DNA of 57,393 nucleotides, taken from NCBI GenBank assembly GCA_902532675.1, contig CACAIY010000007.1, positions 1 through 57,393 of the forward strand, read 5' to 3'. Source of the stretch: an uncultured SAR86 cluster bacterium (GTDB taxonomy: Bacteria; Pseudomonadota; Gammaproteobacteria; Magnimaribacterales; Magnimaribacteraceae). Positions 1-8,605 of the stretch are shown piece by piece (the stretch's first letter is position 1; every line of letters starts with the position of its first letter). The translations under genes were made by a program, and so were the position numbers. The notes below the pieces were generated by a model that saw only the letters and a program-made list of their open reading frames with translations, ran no database searches and was not told the DNA's origin.

Positions 1-2
1 AG

Positions 3-176
<174 letters not shown>

Positions 177-179
177 TAA

Positions 180-1574
<1,395 letters not shown>

Positions 1575-1578
1575 TTTC

Positions 1579-1992
1579 ATGGCGACCATTCAGTGCAACA
1601 TAGTGAGCCCAGAGGGAGAGCTCTTCTCTGGAGAGGTTGAAATGCTTAGCGCTGAAGGTGGTGCAGGTGAAATAGCTATAACTCCTAGACACGCACCGCT
1701 GCTAACAAACTTAAAACCTGGTCCAGTAAAGTTGACGCTTGAAGGCGGAGAGGAAGAAGTATTTTTTGCCTCAGGAGGCTTTCTAGAAGTGCAGCCTGGA
1801 GAGGTAACTTTATTGACAGATGTAGCCGAAAGGGCAGACGATATTGACTCAGCCGCCGCAGAAAGAGCAAAAGAATTGGCTGAAAGGGAGCTTGAAGATC
1901 AAAAAGCTGACATGGACTATTCATTGGCTGCAGCCAACCTGGCTGAAGCCGCCGCAAGACTAAAAGCCTTGCAGAAACTACGCAAGAAGTAG
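1579..1992 (+). CDS. atpC: F1F0 ATP synthase subunit epsilon
   Basis: The 137-residue protein begins with the typical epsilon beta-sandwich (IVSPEGELFSGEVEML, then GEIAITPRHAPLL) and ends with an alanine- and lysine-rich helical hairpin (residues about 90-137). Epsilon couples gamma rotation to the head and can inhibit ATP hydrolysis. It is the last gene of the atp operon. A 6-bp GC-rich hairpin without a T-run follows at 2016-2030, so transcription may continue into glmU. Confidence 0.96.
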   Translation: MATIQCNIVSPEGELFSGEVEMLSAEGGAGEIAITPRHAPLLTNLKPGPVKLTLEGGEEEVFFASGGFLEVQPGEVTLLTDVAERADDIDSAAAERAKELAERELEDQKADMDYSLAAANLAEAAARLKALQKLRKK

Positions 1993-2015
1993 TTTAATAC
2001 CATTTTAGTTACCTC

Positions 2016-2030
2016 GGGAAGGCACTTCCC
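2016..2030 (+). other. Perfect hairpin between atpC and glmU
   Basis: GGGAAG and CTTCCC form a perfect 6-bp stem around the loop GCA, ending 8 nt before the glmU ATG at 2039. No T-run follows, so it does not look like a standard intrinsic terminator. It lies where the glmU ribosome binding site would be, and could limit glmU translation or mark an mRNA processing point between the atp and glm messages. The structure is read directly; the role is inference. Confidence 0.5.
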
Positions 2031-2038
2031 CTGACTTC

Positions 2039-3391
2039 ATGAATATTGATTTTGTAATATTAGCAGCTGGTAAAGGCACTCGTATGGGTGGAGATTCTCC
2101 TAAGGTTTTAGCAAATCTTGGAGGCCAGCCTATGCTGCAAAACTTAATCAATACCACCAATGAATTTAAGCAGTCCAAAAGGATTTTGGTGGTAGGCTAT
2201 AAGGCAAACGAAGTTAAGAAGCAGATAAAAACAACCAAAAAGACCGATTGCGTTAAGCAAAACAAGCAACTTGGAACAGCCCACGCTGTCAAGCAAGCCC
2301 TATCATGTCTTAGAAAAGGTTCAGTGTCAGTAATTCTTTATGGCGACGTACCGTTGGTTTCCACTGCAACGCTAAAGAAACTAATTAGTTCGGCTAAAAG
2401 CAACAACCTGGCTCTTCTTACCTTTAACAAAGATAATCCGTCTGGGTATGGAAGAATTGTTAGGAAAGGCAGGAATGCAATCGACCAGATAGTAGAAGAG
2501 AAAGATGCCAGTACAAAACAAAAGGAAATCACAGAAGTGAACTCTGGGATTATGGCAATTAAATCTAACCATCTGTCTAACCTGATTCCTTTGGTTAAGA
2601 ATAAAAATGCTGCTAAAGAATTTTATTTAACAGATATAGTTGAACTAGCAAATAAAAATAAAATAAGCGTTAAGGCTTTGTTGTTAAAAGACAACACTGA
2701 AGTTTTGGGAGCAAATAACTCTCAAGAACTCCACGATTTGGAAAGAGCTTATCAAAGAAGACTTGCAGAAAGCCTAATCAGATCAGGTGTTCAGGTAGCT
2801 GATTCTTCAAGGCTGGACGTTAGAGGTGATATCGAAGTAGGACGAGGATCATTTATAGACGTTAATTCAGTTTTTGATGGAAACAACACAATAGGCAGGG
2901 GTGTCTCTATAGGCCCCGGGTGTTTTATATCCAATTCAGTCATAAAGAATAACGTAGTAATACATGCCAACACCGTCATAGAGGATTCTATTGTTGGGAG
3001 TGACTGTGAAATTGGCCCTTTTGCAAGAATAAGGGGCGGCACAGAGATGCAGAGTGGATCTGAATTGGGCAATTTTGTAGAAGCCAACAGAAGTAAAGTA
3101 GGTAAGTCTTCAAAAGCCAAGCACCTCACTTATCTTGGCGACACAACATTAGGAACAAAGGTAAATGTAGGGGCAGGAACTATTACTTGCAATTATGATG
3201 GTTATAAAAAACACAAAACCATTGCTGAAGATGATGTTTTTATAGGATCTAATAGCTCGTTAGTTGCTCCGGTTAAGCTAGGTAAGGGGTCTTATACAGG
3301 TGCAGGGTCAGTAATAACAAAGAATGTAGGTAGAGGAGAATTGGCAATAGGGAGAGGAAAACAGGTAAACTTAAAAAGGAAAAAGAAATAA
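2039..3391 (+). CDS. glmU: Bifunctional GlcNAc-1-phosphate uridyltransferase / glucosamine-1-phosphate acetyltransferase
   Basis: GlmU makes UDP-GlcNAc for peptidoglycan and lipid A. The N-terminal nucleotidyltransferase domain (residues about 1-230) has the LAAGKGTRMGGDSPKVL signature, QLGTAHAV and YGDVPLV. The C-terminal half is a left-handed beta-helix of hexapeptide repeats with the acetyltransferase segments LGNFVEANRSKVG, KAKHLTYLGD and GAGTITCNYDGYKKHKT. Length (450 aa) is normal. It follows atpC and precedes glmS by 3 nt, the same order as in enterobacteria, so glmU and glmS are probably cotranscribed. Confidence 0.97.
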   Translation: MNIDFVILAAGKGTRMGGDSPKVLANLGGQPMLQNLINTTNEFKQSKRILVVGYKANEVKKQIKTTKKTDCVKQNKQLGTAHAVKQALSCLRKGSVSVILYGDVPLVSTATLKKLISSAKSNNLALLTFNKDNPSGYGRIVRKGRNAIDQIVEEKDASTKQKEITEVNSGIMAIKSNHLSNLIPLVKNKNAAKEFYLTDIVELANKNKISVKALLLKDNTEVLGANNSQELHDLERAYQRRLAESLIRSGVQVADSSRLDVRGDIEVGRGSFIDVNSVFDGNNTIGRGVSIGPGCFISNSVIKNNVVIHANTVIEDSIVGSDCEIGPFARIRGGTEMQSGSELGNFVEANRSKVGKSSKAKHLTYLGDTTLGTKVNVGAGTITCNYDGYKKHKTIAEDDVFIGSNSSLVAPVKLGKGSYTGAGSVITKNVGRGELAIGRGKQVNLKRKKK

Positions 3392-3394
3392 ATT

Positions 3395-5230
3395 ATGTGT
3401 GGGATTATAGGAGTAGCATCAAACAGGCCTTCAGTTGATAAGCTTGTGATAGGACTGCTGCGCCAAGAATACAGAGGATATGATTCTGCTGGACTTGCAA
3501 TTTTTGACGAATCGGAAGAGATAAAAGTTTATAAAAGCACGGGGAAGGTCTCAGAGCTTCAAAATTCTATCGATCAAAACCCTGTTAATGGAAAAACCGG
3601 CATAGCACACACCAGATGGGCGACACACGGCCTTCCGACAAAAGAAAACGCACATCCCCATCATTCTAATAAGGAAATTTACGTTATACATAACGGAATC
3701 ATTGAAAACCACCAAGAAATAAAAACCACGCTTAAGGCATTGGGTTACGTTTTCGAATCAGAGACCGACACCGAGGTCATAGCTCACTTGATACATGCCA
3801 AAATGTCAGAGAGCAGCGCTTCTTTGGTTGAGTCATTGAGGGCTGCGGTTAAAGATTTAAGGGGAGCGTATGCTATAGGAGCAGTGTCGTCTAAAGAGCC
3901 TGGTCTTTTAGCGGCTGCAAGAAAAGGCAGCCCACTGGTTGTCGGCCAAGGTCAAGGAGAAAATTTTATTGCTTCGGATCAGCTAGCTCTTGCTGACTTT
4001 GTTGAGAATTTTGTTTTTCTAGAAGAGGGTGACTTAGCAGAGATAACCCCAACTGATACCAAATTTTGGAATATAGATGACGAGCAAGTAGACAGGCCAG
4101 TCGTGGTGGCAAAATCTCTAGGGGAGACCATAGACAAAGGTGAGTACAGACACTTTATGTTAAAAGAGATTAAGGAGCAGCCCGAGAAGATAAAAGGTCT
4201 TTTGGAGGGCCAGTTAACTGAATCTGGAGTGCAGGAAGAAATCTTTGGCCCGGAAGCTCCAGAAATTTTCAAAAAAGTCGAGTCCGTGCAAATAGTTGCT
4301 TGCGGAACCAGCTTCCACGCTGGCACGGTTGCTAAGTATTGGTTGGAAGGTCTTGCAGGTTTGCCTTGTAGCGTTGAAGTAGCAAGTGAATTTAGATACA
4401 GAAACAAGGTGGTGGCACCAAACACTCTTTTCGTTACGATTTCGCAGTCTGGAGAAACGGCAGATACACTTGCTTGCTTAAGTGCCGCTGAGGACGCAGG
4501 ATATTTATCAAGGTTGGGTATTTGTAACGTTCCTTCAAGCTCTTTAGCAAGAGAATCTGACTTGGTGTTTTTAACCAAAGCAGGTCCTGAAATTGGAGTG
4601 GCATCCACCAAGGCTTTTACCACACAATTGGTTGGATTATTGATGCTTACTTTGATATTGGGAAGGCACCAAGGACTTTCTTCGGCAGCCGAAAACAAAA
4701 TCAACAATTCATTGAGGGCCTTGCCAGAGTCTTTAGACTCTGTGATGAAGCTAGAAAACGAAATCATAGAAATGGCCCAAGACTTTGACCAAAAAGAACA
4801 CGCCTTATTCTTAGGCAGGGGTATTCACTACCCTGTTGCGATGGAGGGAGCTCTTAAGTTGAAGGAGATTTCGTACATACATGCTGAGGCCTATCCTGCA
4901 GGTGAATTAAAGCACGGACCCCTTGCTCTGGTTGACTCTGAAATGCCAGTTGTGGCCGTAGCGCCAAATGATGACTTATTAGAGAAACTCCAATCTAACC
5001 TGGAAGAAGTAAGGGCAAGAGGAGGAAAACTGTATGTGTTTGGCCACTCGGAAGCTCACAACCAAGACTCAACCATCGCTAGGTTTATAGAGTTACCTGA
5101 GGTCCCTGAACTGATTGCCCCATTGATTTATTCCATACCACTGCAACTATTTGCCTATCACGTAGCTATACTCAAGGGTACTGACATCGACCAGCCAAGA
5201 AACTTAGCTAAGTCAGTAACTGTAGAGTAG
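3395..5230 (+). CDS. glmS: Glutamine-fructose-6-phosphate aminotransferase
   Basis: GlmS converts fructose-6-phosphate and glutamine to glucosamine-6-phosphate, the entry into UDP-GlcNAc synthesis. After Met1 comes CGIIGVAS, with Cys2 the N-terminal glutaminase nucleophile; HTRWATHG and HNGIIENH are the other glutaminase motifs. Two SIS domains follow (CGTSFHAG and SQSGETADT in the first, LGRGIHYPVAMEGALKLKEI in the second), and the end DQPRNLAKSVTVE is the usual C-tail. The length of 611 aa is typical. It lies 3 nt after glmU. No glmS ribozyme fits in that gap, as expected outside Gram-positives. Confidence 0.97.
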   Translation: MCGIIGVASNRPSVDKLVIGLLRQEYRGYDSAGLAIFDESEEIKVYKSTGKVSELQNSIDQNPVNGKTGIAHTRWATHGLPTKENAHPHHSNKEIYVIHNGIIENHQEIKTTLKALGYVFESETDTEVIAHLIHAKMSESSASLVESLRAAVKDLRGAYAIGAVSSKEPGLLAAARKGSPLVVGQGQGENFIASDQLALADFVENFVFLEEGDLAEITPTDTKFWNIDDEQVDRPVVVAKSLGETIDKGEYRHFMLKEIKEQPEKIKGLLEGQLTESGVQEEIFGPEAPEIFKKVESVQIVACGTSFHAGTVAKYWLEGLAGLPCSVEVASEFRYRNKVVAPNTLFVTISQSGETADTLACLSAAEDAGYLSRLGICNVPSSSLARESDLVFLTKAGPEIGVASTKAFTTQLVGLLMLTLILGRHQGLSSAAENKINNSLRALPESLDSVMKLENEIIEMAQDFDQKEHALFLGRGIHYPVAMEGALKLKEISYIHAEAYPAGELKHGPLALVDSEMPVVAVAPNDDLLEKLQSNLEEVRARGGKLYVFGHSEAHNQDSTIARFIELPEVPELIAPLIYSIPLQLFAYHVAILKGTDIDQPRNLAKSVTVE

Positions 5231-5258
5231 AACAAAACAGAGAATAATCAAATTTGAT

Positions 5259-5594
5259 GTGAAAAAATTCTACCTCTATAGATTTACCATGGAAACTCCA
5301 ATGGCAAACAGACCAAAATCAGATATAACTAATTATTTTGTTACCAATCTAGACCTTAGATTTGGATATACAGGAAACTGGAAGCAAAGAAAGGCAAAGT
5401 TTAAAGAGGTCTATGGACCTCACGCAGTCGTCTATAGAGAGTGGGATACAGAAATGGATACAGAAGAAATGAGGGAAGTGAAAAAAACAATAAAACAAGA
5501 ATTAAAAGAAAGTTTTAATTTCAAGGGAGACACTATTGAAAACGGTTTATCCCAAATAGATAAAATAACGACAATAATTAATAAATATATTTAA
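5259..5594 (+). CDS. Small protein of unknown function
   Basis: A 111-residue ORF in the gap after glmS. The GTG at 5259 gives MKKFYLYRFTMETPMAN; an ATG at 5289 (METPMANRPK) is an alternative. Neither has a clear Shine-Dalgarno. The product is hydrophilic and charged, rich in Lys and Glu in its second half (EEMREVKKTIKQELKESF), with an aromatic-basic middle (LRFGYTGNWKQRKAKF). No signal peptide or membrane helix is visible and I do not recognise a family. It belongs to a block of three small orphan ORFs between glmS and the oxygenase at 6448. Confidence 0.55.
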   Translation: MKKFYLYRFTMETPMANRPKSDITNYFVTNLDLRFGYTGNWKQRKAKFKEVYGPHAVVYREWDTEMDTEEMREVKKTIKQELKESFNFKGDTIENGLSQIDKITTIINKYI

Positions 5595-5612
5595 TGGGCA
5601 GAGAATACAAAG

Positions 5613-5645
5613 TTGAATGAAAAATCAAATCGCTGTTTCATTCAA
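5613..5645. repeat. 10-bp inverted repeat able to form a hairpin
   Basis: TTGAATGAAA at 5613-5622 is perfectly complementary to TTTCATTCAA at 5636-5645, with a 13-nt spacer. The stem is AT-rich and has no T-run, so it is a weak candidate terminator for the 111-aa ORF. It sits directly before the repeat block that borders the 127-aa membrane ORF and may be part of that structure. Confidence 0.5.
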
Positions 5646-5647
5646 GT

Positions 5648-5664
5648 CGGTTACTGTGGAATAG
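5648..5664 (+). repeat. Direct repeat copy 1 before the 127-aa membrane ORF
   Basis: The 17-bp unit CGGTTACTGTGGAATAG matches CCGTTACGGTGGAATAG at 6102-6118 at 15 of 17 positions, in the same orientation. The two copies bracket the small membrane ORF. This copy overlaps the start of the 16-bp inverted repeat at 5664-5679 by one base. Confidence 0.5.
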
Positions 5665-5679
5665 TTCACAACAGTGAAT
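5664..5679 (+). repeat. 16-bp inverted repeat, left copy
   Basis: GTTCACAACAGTGAAT here is the exact reverse complement of ATTCACTGTTGTGAAC at 6082-6097. The left copy ends 15 nt before the ATG of the 127-aa membrane protein, and the right copy begins 3 nt after its stop codon. A perfect 16-bp match enclosing a single gene is unlikely by chance. Confidence 0.7.
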
Positions 5680-5694
5680 TACAAATAGTCATTT

Positions 5695-6078
5695 ATGGAC
5701 TTAGAAAAAACATTTAAAGGACTCATACTCTTGAGAGTAGTCATTGTTGGGGCAACATTCATTTCCGCCCTTTATGCACCCTATGACGAAAAATACATGG
5801 AACAAGGCTTGTCTCCAGTTGTTTACTTTGGATCTGTAGTGAGCTTAGTGGGAATGGCAAGTCTGGTTTTGTTATACAAATTCATTCCATGGGGTAGGAT
5901 TATTTTTACAATTTCAATTGTTTCGTGGGTATTATCAGTTTTCCTATCTCCCGAATATTATGTTCCAAAAGGACATATTTTCGATGCTCTCAATTGGATT
6001 AATGGAGCGGTGACAGGAGGAATATTCGCGATGCTATATTTAACTGAAATTAAGGAAAGATTTGTTAGAAAGATATAA
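5695..6078 (+). CDS. Small integral membrane protein of unknown function
   Basis: A 127-residue protein with about four hydrophobic segments: near residues 9-27 (LILLRVVIVGATFISALYA), 43-62 (VVYFGSVVSLVGMASLVLLY), 68-86 (GRIIFTISIVSWVLSVFLS) and 101-117. The topology suggests a four-helix inner-membrane protein without a cleavable signal. I recognise no family motif. The gene is bracketed by a perfect 16-bp inverted repeat and by imperfect 17-bp direct repeats, which suggests it arrived or moves as a unit, or that the repeats are regulatory. A strong ribosome binding site is not visible. Confidence 0.6.
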   Translation: MDLEKTFKGLILLRVVIVGATFISALYAPYDEKYMEQGLSPVVYFGSVVSLVGMASLVLLYKFIPWGRIIFTISIVSWVLSVFLSPEYYVPKGHIFDALNWINGAVTGGIFAMLYLTEIKERFVRKI

Positions 6079-6081
6079 CTT

Positions 6082-6097
6082 ATTCACTGTTGTGAAC
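6082..6097 (-). repeat. 16-bp inverted repeat, right copy
   Basis: ATTCACTGTTGTGAAC is the exact reverse complement of the copy at 5664-5679. It lies just past the stop codon of the enclosed 127-aa membrane ORF and 4 nt before the second copy of the 17-bp direct repeat. Confidence 0.7.
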
Positions 6098-6101
6098 AAA
6101 A

Positions 6102-6118
6102 CCGTTACGGTGGAATAG
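6102..6118 (+). repeat. Direct repeat copy 2 after the 127-aa membrane ORF
   Basis: CCGTTACGGTGGAATAG is the partner of 5648-5664, with two mismatches. A weaker resemblance, GGTGGAACAG, occurs near 10439 after the DUF885 gene. That third site is short enough to be chance. Confidence 0.45.
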
Positions 6119-6150
6119 ATTCGGACGTTACTCTTCAGTTTAAATAAAAA

Positions 6151-6405
6151 ATGGAAACCAAATCAAAATACCTAGTTATTGCAGCCGGAGAAGCAATATT
6201 ACAGTGGATCAATAAAGAACAAACTCTTATTCAAAAACTTAAGAGCTCAGAAACAATGACTTTGGGTGATTTAAAAAAATGGCTTGGATACTGGATGTTG
6301 GCTAGAGGAAATCCAGTAAACCAAAGAGATGATTTGTTGAAAGGTATTAATGAGTTCTTAAGACCATCAATACTTTCATCCTCAGACGATGAATTACGCC
6401 AATAA
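6151..6405 (+). CDS. Small soluble protein of unknown function
   Basis: An 84-residue ORF starting METKSKYLVIAAGEAILQWI. It looks mostly helical: an amphipathic N-terminal stretch, then DLKKWLGYWMLARGNPVNQRDDLL and an acidic tail SSDDELRQ. There is no signal peptide or membrane segment and I recognise no family. It follows the repeat-flanked membrane ORF and precedes the 2OG oxygenase by 42 nt. The gene is plausible from codon use and its isolated position, but unsupported by homology. Confidence 0.5.
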   Translation: METKSKYLVIAAGEAILQWINKEQTLIQKLKSSETMTLGDLKKWLGYWMLARGNPVNQRDDLLKGINEFLRPSILSSSDDELRQ

Positions 6406-6447
6406 CACTGCTTTGATGTAGAATTATTTAAGGGGAGAAAAGGGCGC

Positions 6448-7656
6448 GTGCAAACAAAGACCGATAAAAAAATAGATATTTTAGAGTTGCCTACAGTGGA
6501 TTGGCTGGACAGAGAGTCAAACCCAGAGCAATTCTTTAAAGACCTCTCATACGCATTGTCAGAATATGGATTTATGGTTCTGGCTAATGCACCTGGGCTG
6601 TCAGATGATTTTCAACAGCATGCTTTTCGTGAGGTTCGTGCTTTCTTTGATTCGCCCATGGACTTAAAAAAGACCGCACACATCTCTAATACACCGTATT
6701 TTCGTGGGTACAGCCTGCCGACACCTGCCGATCGTGGCCATGGACAGGTTATAGAGGCTTTTCAGTATGGGTTCGAGCAAGACCCCTTGTGCGACTATGA
6801 TGATAAAACTCAACCTATTCAAAACAGACTCTTTCGCGGACCAAATACTTGGCCAGACGATCAGTCATTGCCAGGCTTTCGTCCTTTGATAGACGATTTG
6901 AACGACCGCTACCATCGTTTAACGCACGAGTTGGGCGAGGCGATTGTTGAATCTTTGGGGGAAGATGTCACAGCATTTCGTGAGTATTTTGATTTCAAGA
7001 ATCCAGACTTGGCTGCTAGCCTTAATCACAATTACAGCCTAGAGGCTTTTGCAGAAAAAGATAGGGCAAACGTACACAAAGAATACAAAAAATTCGAAAG
7101 TGATAAAGTTGGCGCGCATATAGATGGGCCACCATTTATAGCACTTTTGATTAATGATCGACCAGGACTACAGGTGGTTGCCGGAGAAGGGCAATGGATA
7201 AATGCTCCAGTAACCTGCAGAACCGCAGAAGGCAACTATGATGTGCCTGTAATACCAGGGTCCGTGATAGTTAATACAGGCGGCACTTTAATGCACTTAA
7301 GCGAGGGACGATATTCAGCAACCCTTCATCGGGTTAATACTACTTTGATTCCCGAGGGCGAAACAAGAGTTTCCATGCCTTACTTTTTATTGCCCAAAAT
7401 GGAGGGAGACCTGGTTCCATTTGGTAAGTCTGAAGCAGACACATTAGGTGCTGGTGGTTATGAGTTGGGACGCGACCGAGGGGCCAATGCCAGCGTAAAT
7501 CGAATGGGTACCTTTCCGCAGGTTACAAGACGTTGGTGGGCTGAAGAATACGCGGAGCTACGTCAAAAGCAACGCGATGAAGTTGAGGCTGAGACACAAG
7601 CCGCCTTTAAACTAGCGAAAGAGCGTGGCGAACGCTTTAAAAGTAAATTGGATTAG
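6448..7656 (+). CDS. 2-oxoglutarate/Fe(II)-dependent oxygenase, isopenicillin N synthase-like
   Basis: A 402-residue protein of the IPNS/2OG-Fe(II) dioxygenase superfamily. The N-terminal part (residues about 12-90) resembles the DIOX_N domain (LPTVDWLDRE, LSEYGFMVLANAPG). The iron ligands appear to be His224 and Asp226 in AHIDGPP and His294 in TLHRVNT, and an R-x-S motif (Arg307, Ser309) would bind 2-oxoglutarate. Such enzymes hydroxylate or desaturate small substrates; this substrate is unknown. The start is GTG at 6448 behind AAGGGGAGAAAAGG. Composition differs sharply from neighbours: about 20 of 26 arginine codons are CGN and sampled stretches are near 52% GC, suggesting recent acquisition. 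Confidence 0.85.
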   Translation: MQTKTDKKIDILELPTVDWLDRESNPEQFFKDLSYALSEYGFMVLANAPGLSDDFQQHAFREVRAFFDSPMDLKKTAHISNTPYFRGYSLPTPADRGHGQVIEAFQYGFEQDPLCDYDDKTQPIQNRLFRGPNTWPDDQSLPGFRPLIDDLNDRYHRLTHELGEAIVESLGEDVTAFREYFDFKNPDLAASLNHNYSLEAFAEKDRANVHKEYKKFESDKVGAHIDGPPFIALLINDRPGLQVVAGEGQWINAPVTCRTAEGNYDVPVIPGSVIVNTGGTLMHLSEGRYSATLHRVNTTLIPEGETRVSMPYFLLPKMEGDLVPFGKSEADTLGAGGYELGRDRGANASVNRMGTFPQVTRRWWAEEYAELRQKQRDEVEAETQAAFKLAKERGERFKSKLD

Positions 7657-7670
7657 GTTAATTTGCAATT

Positions 7671-8594
7671 ATGAATGATTTTAAATCTGGCGATGAAGGC
7701 GTAATAGCCTATAAATCTTCCAACCCATTTGAGTTTTTTCATATTCTTAATTCCACAGAATGTGAAGAGCAAGATATGTTTGGAACCCTTATTTTTCCTG
7801 AAGAGAAAAAAGAAAAATACCCTTTGGTTATCTGCATGCATGGAAGTTTGGGCTGGAGGGGTCATCATCATGAACACGCAGTGAATTTTTTAAATAATGG
7901 TTTTGCCATTTTTAGAGTGAGCAGTTTTGATGCCAGGCAGGTTTTTTCTATTGTAGAAGATCAAATGCAGGTGACTTTAGCAACAGTGCTTGCTGATTGT
8001 TTTAATGCTTTGAAGGTTTTATCCAAACACCCCGATATTGATTCCTCAAAGGTTTTTATAACTGGATGGAGCCTCGGCGGAAGTACAGCTATATACTCTG
8101 CATGGGAACCATTAGCAGAAAAACTAGCACCTGAAGGAGAAAGGTTTGCAGGGCATTTGGCCTTTTACCCAGGCGCCTTTATGTGGCCAAAGGAAATGAG
8201 ATGGAATAAATCACCAATCTTAACTCTAATCGGAGCGGATGATGATTACACTCCCCCAATTCTTATAGAAAAACTATCTCCAGCTATTAATGAAAACGGA
8301 GGCAATAGTAAAATTATTACTTACGAAGGGGGTCATCACTCATTTGATGCCATAGACCCTGTAATGTTTATACCTAATGCCATAGCGGTTGGGCGTAGAC
8401 ATACCTATGTTGGGAAAGATGGCTCGCATTACCACGAGGATAAGGAAGGCAATAAAACTTCTATGAATGAACCCCATGAAAGAGCTCAATTATTTAAAGA
8501 TAGAGCTAAAATAGGGGCTCATTTAGGTGGAAACTGGAAAGCCAGAAAGGCCTCTATGAAGGATTCAGTTAATTTTCTATTAGAAAACATATAA
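7671..8594 (+). CDS. Dienelactone hydrolase-like alpha/beta hydrolase
   Basis: A 307-residue cytoplasmic alpha/beta hydrolase. The oxyanion loop region is CMHGSLGWRGHHHEH, the nucleophile elbow GWSLGG places the serine at 134, the acid is probably in IGADDDYTPP (Asp190-192), and the histidine is in EGGHHSFD (His222 or 223). Similarity is closest to dienelactone hydrolases and related peptidase-like esterases; the substrate cannot be read. It begins 14 nt after the oxygenase gene but has the AT-rich, AGA-using composition of the surrounding chromosome. A C-terminal extension (about 235-307) with RAQLFKDRAKIGAHLGGNW is not part of the core fold. Confidence 0.82.
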   Translation: MNDFKSGDEGVIAYKSSNPFEFFHILNSTECEEQDMFGTLIFPEEKKEKYPLVICMHGSLGWRGHHHEHAVNFLNNGFAIFRVSSFDARQVFSIVEDQMQVTLATVLADCFNALKVLSKHPDIDSSKVFITGWSLGGSTAIYSAWEPLAEKLAPEGERFAGHLAFYPGAFMWPKEMRWNKSPILTLIGADDDYTPPILIEKLSPAINENGGNSKIITYEGGHHSFDAIDPVMFIPNAIAVGRRHTYVGKDGSHYHEDKEGNKTSMNEPHERAQLFKDRAKIGAHLGGNWKARKASMKDSVNFLLENI

Positions 8595-8605
8595 CCCAAG
8601 ATGAT

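Noticed and set aside
3979-4767. 262-codon minus-strand ORF inside glmS
   Set aside because: It lies wholly within a firmly identified gene, and its protein is serine-rich and lacks any domain, as expected for an antisense shadow.
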